Source: DASSSY01 sp035708205 (lineage in GTDB: Bacteria > Bacteroidota > Bacteroidia > Chitinophagales > Chitinophagaceae). Taken from it: a DNA stretch of 64,000 nucleotides. The translations under genes were made by a program, and so were the position numbers. Position 1 is the stretch's first letter. Every line of letters starts with the position of its first letter. Shown here one piece after another: positions 17,995 to 27,254 of this stretch. The stretch lies in assembly GCA_035708205.1 (NCBI GenBank), contig DASSSY010000007.1, forward strand, positions 186,001 through 250,000. Reading direction: 5' to 3'. The notes beneath the pieces were generated by a model, which saw only the letters and a program-made list of their open reading frames with translations, was not told the DNA's origin and ran no database searches.

Positions 17995-19107
17995 TTACTC
18001 TTTTTCTTCAAAAGTGATCTTCTTAGAGATTTTCATCGTTCGTTTTTTCTTGTCCGGCTTTTCACCTTCACCCAGCAGTGCGCCCCAAGGCCGGATACCG
18101 TCTACCCGTTCGAAGATTATTTTAATGATGGCCAGTGCAGGAATACACAAAAACATGCCAGAAATGCCCCAAAGATGCTCGCCGACAATAATGCCGATAA
18201 AGGAGAATAAGGCATTGATCTTGACCTTAGAGCCCACCACAAAAGGCAGGATTATATTACCGTCAATGGCATGAACACCCAAATACCCGAAAAGAACATA
18301 CAGACAGGTAACCGGTGTGGCCGTCGCAAAAGCGATAAAACAGGAAATAACCAGAGAAATGGCAATGCCGATATAAGGAATGACATTAAGCAGGCCGGTC
18401 AGTACCCCCAGGAGAATAGCGTATTTTACGCCCAACACGGACAGGACAACCGATGTCAGCATCGAGACAATGCAAATCTGGATACAAACGCCGCTAATAT
18501 AGCTCCGGGTCATGGCCTCTATTTCCCGCACCACTTCTTTGACCTTCTCCCGGTGCCTATCCGCGAAGACGTTGATAATAAAATTATTCAAGACCCTGCG
18601 GTAATTCAAAATAAAAATAAAGAACAATAAAGCAAAAAAGAAAAAACCGATCCCGGTAGAAAAGATACCCAAAGTGACACCAAGAATCAGGCCGGACGAA
18701 GACAACAGCTTGTCCAAACCCTGGTTCAGGTAATCGAATTGCTTATCCGTATTGACATGAAAACTGTGGCTGATCCATTCCTGCAACTGGTGGAAAACCA
18801 TTGTGAACTGATTTTGCAACTGCGGAATATCATTGCTGAAATCGGACAACTGGGTACCGAAAAAATAGCCCAGGCCGCCCAAAACAACAATCATCACCAA
18901 CAGGGAGCACAGAGAAGAAACGCTTCTCGGAAAATGGAGCTTTCTTTCCAGGAAATCGGCAAAGGGCAAAAACAGCATCGCCAGCAGAAAGGCCAGGAAA
19001 AAAGGTGCAATGATACTTTGCCCCAACCGAAGCAGGTAGCCGATAGCCAGCAGGCTGATCAACGCAAGCGCAAGATTGGCAATAAAAGGCAGCTTCAGGA
19101 TTTTCAT
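17995..19107 (-). CDS. AI-2E family transporter (PerM/YdiK type)
   Basis: A polytopic membrane protein of 370 residues with about eight hydrophobic segments: a double-helix start (LPFIANLALALISLLAIGYLL, IIAPFFLAFLLAMLFLPFADFLERK), a central soluble region (about 90-150) and a C-terminal bundle with GVLTGLLNVIPYIG and the conserved PFVVGSKVKINALFSFIGIIVGEHLWGISGMFLCIPALAIIK block. Members include the AI-2 exporter TqsA and Na+/H+ antiporters, so substrate is open. The charged tail (KKKRTMKISKKITFEEKE) is cytoplasmic. Confidence 0.88.
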   Translation of the reverse strand: MKILKLPFIANLALALISLLAIGYLLRLGQSIIAPFFLAFLLAMLFLPFADFLERKLHFPRSVSSLCSLLVMIVVLGGLGYFFGTQLSDFSNDIPQLQNQFTMVFHQLQEWISHSFHVNTDKQFDYLNQGLDKLLSSSGLILGVTLGIFSTGIGFFFFALLFFIFILNYRRVLNNFIINVFADRHREKVKEVVREIEAMTRSYISGVCIQICIVSMLTSVVLSVLGVKYAILLGVLTGLLNVIPYIGIAISLVISCFIAFATATPVTCLYVLFGYLGVHAIDGNIILPFVVGSKVKINALFSFIGIIVGEHLWGISGMFLCIPALAIIKIIFERVDGIRPWGALLGEGEKPDKKKRTMKISKKITFEEKE

Positions 19108-19294
19108 TTATTAGATTTTTCAGATAGAAAATATACCGTTTAATACCGGCATGCCTTTCAAAAATATTAAATAAGCAAATATTGAAGAAAAATTCTTTTC
19201 CACGGCTTATTGGACTATTAGCTTTTAGTTATCTGCTTTTTGACGAAAATAAAAAGGGTTATACAGCTCGAAATGCTCATGTATTTTCCTTTCC

Positions 19295-19498
19295 CTATAA
19301 ATCTTCTTGCTCCAATTCAAAAATTTCCTCTACCGGTTTTTGAAATAACCTGGCCATCCTAAGCGCCAAAACGGTGGACGGCACATACTTTCCGGCTTCT
19401 ATAGCATGAATCGTCTGCCGGCTGACATGAATTTTCTGTGCCAGCTCATCCTGCGTGAAGCTATGGACGGCTCTTTCAATCTTGATCTTATTTTTCAT
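19295..19498 (-). CDS. small XRE-family HTH regulator
   Basis: A 67-residue Cro/C1-type repressor consisting of the HTH alone: FTQDELAQKIHVSRQTIHAIEAGKYVPSTVLALRMARLF with recognition helix SRQTIHAIE. This single-domain type is usually paired with a membrane protein. Its start overlaps the end of the upstream gene by 11 bases, so the two are translationally coupled. It probably autoregulates the pair. Confidence 0.85.
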   Translation of the reverse strand: MKNKIKIERAVHSFTQDELAQKIHVSRQTIHAIEAGKYVPSTVLALRMARLFQKPVEEIFELEQEDL

Positions 19499-19958
19499 GA
19501 GGCAGACTTTTATTACGTAACATTACATAATTGAACCGGATAATAAAGATCAGCAACACCGTAAACATATTGTATGTCATTACCATTAGGAAATCGATGC
19601 CGTAAATAAATAAAAAGGCAAAAAGCAACAGCAGATAATTGACTAATACCGCCCAAAGCAATGATGATAACCGGAGGCTGGAAATATATTCATCCTCGTT
19701 TTTTTCTTTGGAAAAAGCCACCAACAGCGCACCGGTAAGAAATAATACCCCTGTAAGGGTAAAAGAAATGTCCGTCCGGACAACCGAAAAATATCCGGTT
19801 TTGCCCAGAACCGGGTCATGAACCATCGCGAACACCGGTGCCGTTAAATTAAGGTCCGTATGGAAAAGAAACGGCGCAACTGACAGGAGAACACCCACTC
19901 CAAGAACCGTCCAGCCGATATTCTTCCATCTATGAGGCAAAAGCAATTTCATAAACAT
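19488..19958 (-). CDS. four-helix membrane protein paired with the HTH regulator
   Basis: 156 residues with four predicted helices (WTVLGVGVLLSVAPFLF, ISFTLTGVLFLTGALLVAF, LSSLLWAVLVNYLLLLFAFLFIYG, YNMFTVLLIFIIRFNYVML). I do not recognise a named family; the layout of a small membrane protein followed by an overlapping 67-residue XRE regulator recurs in Firmicutes and Bacteroidota and is thought to be a membrane-sensing or stress module. The function is unknown. Confidence 0.7.
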   Translation of the reverse strand: MFMKLLLPHRWKNIGWTVLGVGVLLSVAPFLFHTDLNLTAPVFAMVHDPVLGKTGYFSVVRTDISFTLTGVLFLTGALLVAFSKEKNEDEYISSLRLSSLLWAVLVNYLLLLFAFLFIYGIDFLMVMTYNMFTVLLIFIIRFNYVMLRNKSLPHEK

Positions 19959-20190
19959 GACAAGTAATTTTTACCAAATGTAAAGTAAAATTTACATAAA
20001 GTCAAAAATATCTTACTTTGAAAATAATCTATTTTTCTTGCCATCCTGAACAAAATGTACAAATCCTTTGCAGCTTTTTGCCCCCTGCGAATGAGGGACC
20101 ATAGCCGGCAACGTGACCATAAAGCCGGCTCAATATTCATGCGATGCCAGATAATGACCATCAATCTTCTCCTGATCAAAACAGAAACAT

Positions 20191-20234
20191 AACAAAACAG
20201 GAAAGCCTCCGAACGGGGGCTTTCCTGTTTTGTT
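20191..20234 (-). terminator. strong hairpin terminator after the csp gene
   Basis: A perfect 17-bp inverted repeat (20191-20207 with 20218-20234), extendable to about 20 bp through the loop, lies 28 bases past the csp stop on the minus strand. The ORF track-like frame through it has no coding character. Confidence 0.75.
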
Positions 20235-20261
20235 AATCCGGTTAGAACGGAATGGCGCAAT

Positions 20262-20453
20262 TTACGCCAATCTTACATTCACGGCATTAAGGCCTTTTTT
20301 ACCTTGTTCCACCTCATAAACGACTTTATCGTTTTCCCTGATTTCGGTTTGTAAACCGGTAACGTGGACAAAGATGTCCTGTGTGCCGTTATCGGGTGTG
20401 ATAAACCCGAATCCTTTAGTTTCATTGAAGAACTTTACGGTACCTTCTTGCAT
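20262..20453 (-). CDS. cold-shock protein CspA family
   Basis: 63-residue single cold-shock domain. RNP1 is KGFGFIT and RNP2 is DIFVHVTGL, both intact, followed by VVYEVEQGKKGLNAVNV. Such proteins bind single-stranded RNA/DNA and melt secondary structure. It is the last gene of a same-strand cluster with a larger CSD protein and a DEAD-box helicase, and ends at a strong hairpin. Expression is probably cold- or growth-regulated, judged only from its company. Confidence 0.94.
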   Translation of the reverse strand: MQEGTVKFFNETKGFGFITPDNGTQDIFVHVTGLQTEIRENDKVVYEVEQGKKGLNAVNVRLA

Positions 20454-20482
20454 TGTTGTTTGTATTTGAAATTAATAAAAAA

Positions 20483-20917
20483 TTACTTGATTTTTCTCAC
20501 GTTGAACGCCGCGAAGCCTTTGGGCGTCTTCTCCTTTTCATAAATTACCCTGTCTTTTTCCGTTACAGGCTCCATCAGCTTATTAGCATGCACAAAAACG
20601 GTTTCCCGGTTATTGTCCTCCGTGATAAAACCATAAGCCTTATCATCAAAAAACAAAGATACCATACCGGTAAACTCTTTTTGCTCCTCAACAGGCGCAG
20701 CGCCCAGCTGGATATCCTCCGCGTTGATTTTCTTTCGTTTTTGCTTATCCGGGGGCACGTTGGTAAGATTCCCGAATTCGTCAAGATAAACGATCATCTC
20801 ATCCAGGCTTTTGCCTTTATCATTATGCCCCTTACGCTCTTCCCGCCGCTCACGCTTGTCTTGTTTTTTCTTTGCTTTTTTTTGTTGCAATGCTTTTTTA
20901 TTAAAAGTATCTGCCAT
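20483..20917 (-). CDS. cold-shock-domain protein with basic N-terminal extension
   Basis: The first 40 residues are Lys/Arg-rich and low-complexity (KKALQQKKAKKKQDKRERREER), likely an RNA-binding tail. A linker and then a divergent cold-shock domain follow (GMVSLFFDDKAYGFITEDNNRETVFVHANKLMEP). RNP1 is AYGFIT and RNP2 is TVFVHAN. The type occurs in Bacteroidota beside DEAD-box helicases. It sits 29 bases upstream of csp and 15 bases downstream of the helicase gene. Confidence 0.88.
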   Translation of the reverse strand: MADTFNKKALQQKKAKKKQDKRERREERKGHNDKGKSLDEMIVYLDEFGNLTNVPPDKQKRKKINAEDIQLGAAPVEEQKEFTGMVSLFFDDKAYGFITEDNNRETVFVHANKLMEPVTEKDRVIYEKEKTPKGFAAFNVRKIK

Positions 20918-20932
20918 GTATATTTTGAAATT

Positions 20933-22072
20933 TTAAATACTCATTAATTGCCCGTTTTCCCTCACTTCTCCCTTTACCGGCACCTTAAAGCCGATAAGTT
21001 TTTGAATATCCCGGAGTTCGTTTCTTTGTTCCATATCACAAAAGGAAACGGCTACTCCTGCCCTGCCTGCTCTGCCTGTCCGCCCAATCCGGTGTACATA
21101 TGTTTCCGGTACGTTAGGCAGCTCGTAATTCACAACATGCGGTAATTCATCAATATCAATACCCCGGGCGGCAATGTCCGTAGCCACCAAAACCCTGATC
21201 TTTGAATCCTTGAAATCCGCTAAGGCCCTTTGCCTGGCCTGCTGCGATTTGTTACCGTGGATTGCCGCCGCATAAATTCCAGTCTTGCTCAATTGCTTTA
21301 CTAATTTATCGGCACCATGCTTGGTGCGCGTAAAGACCAGTGAACGGCGAATGGATTTATCTTTCAGCAAATGAACCAACAGGCCTGTTTTTTGTTGCTT
21401 TTCTACATAATAAACCGACTGCGCCACCGCATCAACAGTAGAGGATACGGGCGTTACGGATATTTCTAACGGATTTTTGAGAATGGTCGCGGCAAATTTC
21501 CGGATAGCCACAGGCATGGTCGCGGAAAAGAGCAGCGTTTGCCTTTTCACAGGAACTTTTACCAGAATTTTCTTGACATCATTGATGAATCCCATATCCA
21601 GCATATGATCCGCCTCATCCAACACTAAGATCTTCACCTGCGATAGATCCACGATACCCTGCTGCATCAAATCCAACAGCCTGCCGGGTGTAGCAATCAG
21701 CACTTCAACGCCTTTCTTCAGGGCCGTTACCTGCCGGCCTTGCGGCACGCCACCGAAAATGGCGAGGCTTTTGGTTTGCAGGTATTTAGCATAAGCGTTA
21801 AAACTCTCTTCTATCTGTAAAGCCAGTTCCCGTGTCGGGGTCAAGACCAATGTCTGAACAGCGTGATGTTCTTTCTCCGCCTGCAGCATTTGCAAAGCGG
21901 GAATAGCGAATGCGGCGGTTTTCCCAGTGCCGGTTTGCGCACAACCCAATATATCCTTTCCTTCGAGCACAAGCGGGATGGCTTTAGCTTGTATCTCCGT
22001 GGCCGTCATATAACCCGCATCCGTTAACGCGCGTTGTATCGGCCTTATTAAATCTAATTGTGTAAAATTCAT
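20933..22072 (-). CDS. DEAD-box RNA helicase, RhlE-like
   Basis: All helicase motifs are present in order: Q motif (FTQLDLI..IQRALTDAGY), motif I AQTGTGKTAA, Ia PTREL, II DEAD (VLDEADHMLD), III SATMP, then domain 2 with TRTKHGADKL, TDIAARGIDI and HRIGRTGRAG. 379 residues with almost no C-terminal extension fits the minimal RhlE group. It unwinds short RNA duplexes in ribosome assembly or mRNA decay. It heads a likely operon with the CSD protein and csp, after an unusually long untranslated leader. Confidence 0.93.
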   Translation of the reverse strand: MNFTQLDLIRPIQRALTDAGYMTATEIQAKAIPLVLEGKDILGCAQTGTGKTAAFAIPALQMLQAEKEHHAVQTLVLTPTRELALQIEESFNAYAKYLQTKSLAIFGGVPQGRQVTALKKGVEVLIATPGRLLDLMQQGIVDLSQVKILVLDEADHMLDMGFINDVKKILVKVPVKRQTLLFSATMPVAIRKFAATILKNPLEISVTPVSSTVDAVAQSVYYVEKQQKTGLLVHLLKDKSIRRSLVFTRTKHGADKLVKQLSKTGIYAAAIHGNKSQQARQRALADFKDSKIRVLVATDIAARGIDIDELPHVVNYELPNVPETYVHRIGRTGRAGRAGVAVSFCDMEQRNELRDIQKLIGFKVPVKGEVRENGQLMSI

Positions 22073-22424
22073 AACTTTTGATTGCCGGTGATACCGGCGC
22101 TTTTAGTTGTATCCCCATGATGATCAGTTAAAATCACGGGCACGATTGCTGATAACTACTCGGAACCCTTATTTCCAAGAACTCCACCATTCATTACCGG
22201 GCGGGACCAAGACAATTACAAAGGAATCCTTTTGAGACGCATGGCTCTTGTATACGGCCTTAGGATAAAGAGATTTCAGATTACCGGCAAGGTTTGTTGT
22301 CAATAAAAAAATTTAAAAATAAAGCGGCAACTGAAAAAGCGAAAACTGAGAGAGAGAAAAATAATCTATTCTAAACTATGCCAGAAAATGCAAAGGCAGA
22401 GGCCCTGTCAAAAATTTGACAATG
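22073..22424 (-). promoter_or_regulatory. long 5' leader of the DEAD-box/cold-shock operon
   Basis: About 350 non-coding bases separate the helicase ATG from the nearest good -7 box (22425-22432). The leader contains a hairpin next to the start (GCCGGTGATACCGGC) and A-rich stretches. Long leaders are common for cold-shock-regulated mRNAs; thermosensing here is only inferred. Confidence 0.4.
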
Positions 22425-22432
22425 CAAAGGTA
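22425..22432 (-). promoter_or_regulatory. TAnnTTTG -7 element upstream of the DEAD-box helicase
   Basis: TACCTTTG on the minus strand. It is the best match to the phylum's -7 consensus in the 450-base region upstream of the helicase. Confidence 0.5.
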
Positions 22433-22526
22433 TGGTATTCTATCCGAAATATCATCATTCATTTCAATTATTAACATTTATAGCTCATTATTCTAAATTC
22501 AATACGCATTTTCTAAAGCCAACAGC

Positions 22527-22730
22527 TTACTGCCAATATTTTACGGCATCGGTAGTATAAATGCCAATTACCTCTTGTTCTCTCCCGCTTTTTCCTGAGA
22601 GTTCTCTGATAAAGCGCTGCTGTGGATCCTGAACATGAACAATTCGAACACCAATAATAAGCACCGCATCTTTATTATTAACCCGATAAGGCGACACAAA
22701 GAAATGACCGTACTTGCCAAAAGGGATCAT
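22527..22730 (-). CDS. small hypothetical ORF, possible gene remnant
   Basis: 67 codons containing GKYGHFFVSPYRVNNKDAVLIIGVRIVHVQDP, which vaguely recalls the C-terminal strands of RelE/ParE toxins (YRV...ILGVRH) but lacks the usual N-terminal half. A second short frame (about 22737-22892, minus; 51 codons with IPPVDDTISGFPGN) lies just upstream. Neither is recognised with confidence. The pair may be a decayed toxin-antitoxin or simply chance frames. Confidence 0.22.
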   Translation of the reverse strand: MIPFGKYGHFFVSPYRVNNKDAVLIIGVRIVHVQDPQQRFIRELSGKSGREQEVIGIYTTDAVKYWQ

Positions 22731-22976
22731 AATGGTTAAACCAGAAGTATTGATAGGCCGGCTTCATCTTTGTCATTACGGCATCCCAACAGGAAAACAC
22801 GGTGGTCGGAACGATTGCCGGGGAACCCGGATATAGTATCGTCAACCGGTGGAATAAGCTCTTTCATATCCGAATTAAGCATGCCTCATTTATTGTCCAT
22901 CCGGTAGGTTACATACGGTATAACACTTCCCGCGGTACTAAATTTACTTAAACATTCATAGCCGGCCCGGCAACAC

Positions 22977-24050
22977 TTAAGGCTTCATGCCTAGCTGATG
23001 AATCAGCCTGAAGTGGGAAAAAAGCGCCCCGGAAAAAGTTGGTGTGGACAAGTAAGGAAGATTAAATTCCGCACATTTTTTACGGACGATCTTACTGATG
23101 GACGGGTAATGAATATGGCTGATGCGCGGGAATAAATGATGCTCCACCTGGTAATTCAAACCTCCGGACAAATAAGTGATAATCTTGCTTCCCGGAGAAA
23201 AATTAACGGTTGTTCTCACCTGGTGCACCGCCCATTCGTTTTCAATGATAATCGCGTCATCAACGCCTACATAAACAAATTCCGTTTCTTCTACCACATG
23301 CGCCAGCTGGAACACAATAGACGTTGCCAGCCCAAGAATGGCATTCAGGACGAGGAACCCAATTAACCATGCCGCCCAGCCATGAAGAATAACCGGCAGG
23401 ACAATGTAAATACAGATGTAAAACACTTTACCGGCCCAGAAAGCAAAATGTTCTCTCCGGGACATTTCCGGCAACTTGCTGGTATAAATTTTCTTCGTAA
23501 AATACTTATAAAAGTCCTGCCAGAATATCCAAAACAGGCTGCTGATAGCATACAGGAGCGGAAGGTACAGGTGTTGTACCCTGTGTGCCGCAACCCATTT
23601 CTGAGTACTGCACATTCTGATAAAAGGGCTTTTCGCAATATCATCATCCTTGCCGTCAACATTTGTATAGGTATGATGCAGGATATTATGTTTCTGTTTC
23701 CATAGGAAACTGTTGCCACCGATCAGGTTCAACGTATAGCCCAGCATTTCATTGACGGTTTTGTTATCGGAATAGCTACCGTGGCAGGCGTCATGCATGA
23801 TATTAAAACCAACAAGCGCCAATGCAAAGCCCAGTAACCCGCACAAAAATATGCCGGGGAGGCCCGGCATCGGTACGAACATCACAAAGCAATACAAAAT
23901 TACAGTTATGCAAAGCAGGATAATTGTTTTTGAAAAAAGCCGCCAGCTCCCGGTTTTCTTAATATCCAGGTCGGCGAAATAAGCGTCAATTTCTTTTTTT
24001 AAAGCGGGAAAGAAGACGGCTCGTTTATTATTATAGGATACTTTTGGCAT
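22977..24050 (-). CDS. membrane fatty acid desaturase (acyl-CoA/front-end type)
   Basis: Integral diiron desaturase with three histidine boxes: HDACHGSY, HNILHHTYTN and the front-end type QVEHHLF. Four to six hydrophobic segments flank them. The Gln in the third box is typical of front-end or linoleoyl-CoA-type desaturases. 357 residues is normal; no fused cytochrome b5 domain is present. It probably adjusts membrane fluidity, which would suit its place near the cold-shock cluster, but they are not in one transcription unit. Regiospecificity cannot be predicted. Confidence 0.9.
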   Translation of the reverse strand: MPKVSYNNKRAVFFPALKKEIDAYFADLDIKKTGSWRLFSKTIILLCITVILYCFVMFVPMPGLPGIFLCGLLGFALALVGFNIMHDACHGSYSDNKTVNEMLGYTLNLIGGNSFLWKQKHNILHHTYTNVDGKDDDIAKSPFIRMCSTQKWVAAHRVQHLYLPLLYAISSLFWIFWQDFYKYFTKKIYTSKLPEMSRREHFAFWAGKVFYICIYIVLPVILHGWAAWLIGFLVLNAILGLATSIVFQLAHVVEETEFVYVGVDDAIIIENEWAVHQVRTTVNFSPGSKIITYLSGGLNYQVEHHLFPRISHIHYPSISKIVRKKCAEFNLPYLSTPTFSGALFSHFRLIHQLGMKP

Positions 24051-24262
24051 GCCGGGTTTATTTTGTTGGTTGAATCTTTTCCTATATCATAAAATCAGAA
24101 GACCAACTATAATCAGGTTATTTTTGCCACCCGAATAAAATGTATAGAAAGGCCAAAGGTACACGCTTTATACTGAAAGCCCGGAATTCTTTATACCTTA
24201 TGGCTTACTGACCATGCATACCAAGATTTTCAAACCTGTTTATTGTTGTCACGGAAACCCTA

Positions 24263-24949
24263 TCAGAACCCGATATTAAAGCCGATCCGAACATCCAGGG
24301 TCCCGGCATAAGGACTAATGGAATATTTTTGCCCGTAAACATCGGTGCGCATATTCGACGATATGTTCTGCAACACGTCATAACCAACCATCAGGACAAA
24401 TGAAGCGTTGTCCGAAACCGGCTGCCGGAGCCCGATGCCCAACAAAAGGCTGTTGGCATGATCCCAGGCACGGTAAGAGGATGTGCCGGGCATTGTATAG
24501 GTCGTATTATAAGATTTGTATGTAAAAATATTATACTCATAAGCCGCATGCAGGAAGATGTTATTCCACACAATAAATCTGGTCCAAACCCCAGGTCCGA
24601 TAATGTGATAATTGAAATTTTTAGCCTCTACCATACCACTCATCCCGTTGATTACATACTGGCCGTCTTTTATCCAATTGTACTGATAACCTAAACGCAG
24701 TCCCGCCGAAAAGCGGTCCGTAAACCGGTAACCGGCAACAGGCGAAATGCTCAGTGTTAAGCTGCCGCTCCCAAAGCCAAAGCCGAAACCACCACCAAAG
24801 ATAAGCTTATGCGGATCAAACCCTTCTTTCTGAGCATTCTGTTTATATTGCGCCTCCCCTTTTTTACCGCTGCTGTTATAAATGACCTGGGCATGTAATG
24901 TTGTAGCCAGGAAACAGACCATCAGCAGCGACAAAATTATTTTTTTCAT
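24263..24949 (-). CDS. outer-membrane beta-barrel protein
   Basis: A signal peptide (MKKIILSLLMVCFLATTLHAQ) is followed by about 200 residues rich in alternating amphipathic strands with aromatic girdles (FGGGFGFGFGSGSLTLSISPVAGYRF, FSAGLRLGYQYNW, FLHAAYEYNIF), ending in a final strand DVRIGFNIGF with terminal Phe, the classic barrel-insertion signal. It resembles the small porin-like family of Bacteroidota. Function is unknown; it is monocistronic. Confidence 0.78.
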   Translation of the reverse strand: MKKIILSLLMVCFLATTLHAQVIYNSSGKKGEAQYKQNAQKEGFDPHKLIFGGGFGFGFGSGSLTLSISPVAGYRFTDRFSAGLRLGYQYNWIKDGQYVINGMSGMVEAKNFNYHIIGPGVWTRFIVWNNIFLHAAYEYNIFTYKSYNTTYTMPGTSSYRAWDHANSLLLGIGLRQPVSDNASFVLMVGYDVLQNISSNMRTDVYGQKYSISPYAGTLDVRIGFNIGF

Positions 24950-25029
24950 TTCCGTATTTCTTTTTGAACTTGACTATGTGATAAAGACCGGTATTTAAAC
25001 GAAAATCAAAGCTTAAAAGTATGTATTCC

Positions 25030-27168
25030 CTACTTCCGGTTCAATAATTTTTTCAGGATATCCTGAGCGCTTTTGGCAATGACCGTGCCGGGGCCGAAAA
25101 CAAAGCTCACACCAGCCTTGAATAAAAAATCATAATCCTGCTGGGGGATCACACCGCCGGCTACTACCATAATGTCTTCCCGGCCATACCTCTTCAATTC
25201 TTCAATCACCTGCGGTATCAGGGTCTTATGACCGGCCGCCAGGCTGGATACGCCAAGGATATGCACATCATTCTCCACGGCCTGGCGCGCTGCTTCCGCC
25301 GGGGTTTGGAACAAGGCCCCAATATCCACGTCAAAACCCAGGTCGGCAAAGCTTGTAGCGATCACTTTCGCTCCACGGTCATGGCCATCCTGGCCCATTT
25401 TAGCTACCATGATCCTGGGTCGTCGTCCTTCCGTTTCGTCAAATTCATCAGCTAATTGCCGGGCTTTTTCAAAATCACTATTCATAGCCATTTCTTTTGC
25501 ATAGATGCCGGATACGGAACGGACACGGGCTTTATACCGACCGTAAACCCTTTCCAAGGCAGCGGAAATTTCACCTAAAGTAGCTCTGGCCCGGGCTGCC
25601 TCGACACTTAAGGCCAGCAGGTTACCTTCACCGCTTTCCGCGGCAGCCGTTAAGGCTACAAGGCATTCATTTGCCCTTCTTGAATCCCGTTCTTTCTTCA
25701 ACCTTAGCAAGCGTGCCAGCTGCTGTTCCCGCACCGCCGTATTATCAATATCCCGGACTTCAATATCTGCCGGTTCGTCGGACAAATAGCGATTGACGCC
25801 AACAATAATGTCCTGGCCGCTGTCAATCCTGGCCTGCTTTCTCGCGGCCGCTTCCTCAATCCTCATTTTAGGAATGCCGGTTTCAATAGCCTTTGCCATT
25901 CCCCCCAGTTGCTCAACTTCTTCAATCAGCGTCCAGGCTTTTTGAGCAATTTGCCCGGTAAGATATTCAATATAATAAGCCCCGCCCCAAGGATCAACCA
26001 CTTTGCAAATATCGGTTTCCTGCTGCAGGAAGATCTGGGTATTGCGGGCAATACGGGCGCTAAAATCCGTTGGCAGGGCAATAGCTTCATCTAAGGCATT
26101 GGTATGCAGGCTTTGGGTATGCCCCATGGCTGCCGCTAATGCCTCAATTACCGTCCGGGTAACATTATTAAACGGGTCTTGTTCTGTCAGGCTCCAGCCA
26201 CTGGTTTGACAATGTGTCCTCAAAGCCATGCTTTTAGGATTTTGCGGCTCAAATTGCCGGACCATTTTCGCCCATAACATCCGGCCGGCACGCATTTTAG
26301 CAATTTCCATAAAATGATTCATGCCAATGGCCCAGAAGAAGGACAATCGTGGTGCAAAGTCATCAATTTTCAGGCCCGCCCGGATGCCTGTCCTGATATA
26401 TTCCAAACCATCTGCCAAAGTGTAGGCCAGCTCAATGTCCGCCGTGGCACCGGCTTCCTGCATATGATAACCGCTAATGGAAATGGAATTAAACTTAGGC
26501 ATATACTTTGCCGTAAATTCAAAAATATCGGCAATGATCTTCATGGAAGGCCCGGGCGGATAAACATATGTGTTGCGCACCATAAATTCCTTAAGGATAT
26601 CATTCTGGATGGTACCGCTCAGCTTATCCATAGACACGCCCTGTTCTTCCGCCGCTACAATATAAAAGGCCATGATGGGCAATACGGCACCATTCATGGT
26701 CATGGATACGCTCATCTTGTCCAAAGGAATCTGATCGAACAGGATCTTCATATCTAAGATCGAATCAATGGCCACCCCCGCCTTACCAACATCTCCCACC
26801 ACCCGCTCATGGTCGCTGTCATAGCCCCGGTGCGTAGCCAGGTCAAAAGCCACGGAAAGGCCTTTTTGGCCGGCCGCCAAATTGCGGCGGTAAAACGCAT
26901 TACTCTCCTCCGCGGTGCTGAATCCTGCATATTGCCGTATGGTCCAGGGCTTTTGTACATACATACTGCTGTAAGGGCCGCGCAAATAAGGCGATATACC
27001 GGCAGGGAAATCCAACTGGGCGGGAAATTGCAAGTCTTGTACCACATAAGCGCCCTTAATATCAATGCCTTCCGGCGTTTGCCACGGCGCCGCCGCGGCC
27101 ACATCCGGAGCGTGGCCAGGAGAAAAGGTAATTTTATAAGGAATATGAGAAAAATCTTTGCGCATCAA
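25030..27168 (-). CDS. mutB: methylmalonyl-CoA mutase, catalytic (large) subunit
   Basis: Adenosylcobalamin-dependent interconversion of methylmalonyl-CoA and succinyl-CoA. The N-terminal TIM barrel has RPWTIRQYAGFSTAEESN, FDLATHRGYDSDH and the substrate region VYPPGPSMKIIADI. The C-terminal B12-binding domain has the base-off DxHxxG motif (GQDGHDRGAKV), SSLAAGH and the GG strand VVAGGVIP. 712 residues is normal for the large chain. In many Bacteroidota a small subunit gene mutA lies directly upstream; here the next upstream gene is on the opposite strand, so mutA must be elsewhere or absent. Confidence 0.95.
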   Translation of the reverse strand: MMRKDFSHIPYKITFSPGHAPDVAAAAPWQTPEGIDIKGAYVVQDLQFPAQLDFPAGISPYLRGPYSSMYVQKPWTIRQYAGFSTAEESNAFYRRNLAAGQKGLSVAFDLATHRGYDSDHERVVGDVGKAGVAIDSILDMKILFDQIPLDKMSVSMTMNGAVLPIMAFYIVAAEEQGVSMDKLSGTIQNDILKEFMVRNTYVYPPGPSMKIIADIFEFTAKYMPKFNSISISGYHMQEAGATADIELAYTLADGLEYIRTGIRAGLKIDDFAPRLSFFWAIGMNHFMEIAKMRAGRMLWAKMVRQFEPQNPKSMALRTHCQTSGWSLTEQDPFNNVTRTVIEALAAAMGHTQSLHTNALDEAIALPTDFSARIARNTQIFLQQETDICKVVDPWGGAYYIEYLTGQIAQKAWTLIEEVEQLGGMAKAIETGIPKMRIEEAAARKQARIDSGQDIIVGVNRYLSDEPADIEVRDIDNTAVREQQLARLLRLKKERDSRRANECLVALTAAAESGEGNLLALSVEAARARATLGEISAALERVYGRYKARVRSVSGIYAKEMAMNSDFEKARQLADEFDETEGRRPRIMVAKMGQDGHDRGAKVIATSFADLGFDVDIGALFQTPAEAARQAVENDVHILGVSSLAAGHKTLIPQVIEELKRYGREDIMVVAGGVIPQQDYDFLFKAGVSFVFGPGTVIAKSAQDILKKLLNRK

Positions 27169-27254
27169 TCATAAAAATTAAAGCCCTAAAATGCTTTCGA
27201 CAAGGCAAAGATAAAGCTATTTGCCGGCTATTATGGCGGCAAGCGATTCTTTAT

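Noticed and set aside
19949..20260. 103-codon minus-strand frame after csp
   Set aside because: It runs through the csp terminator hairpin and has no coherent protein character.
26314..26757. 147-codon plus-strand frame inside mutB
   Set aside because: It is antisense to the conserved mutase core.
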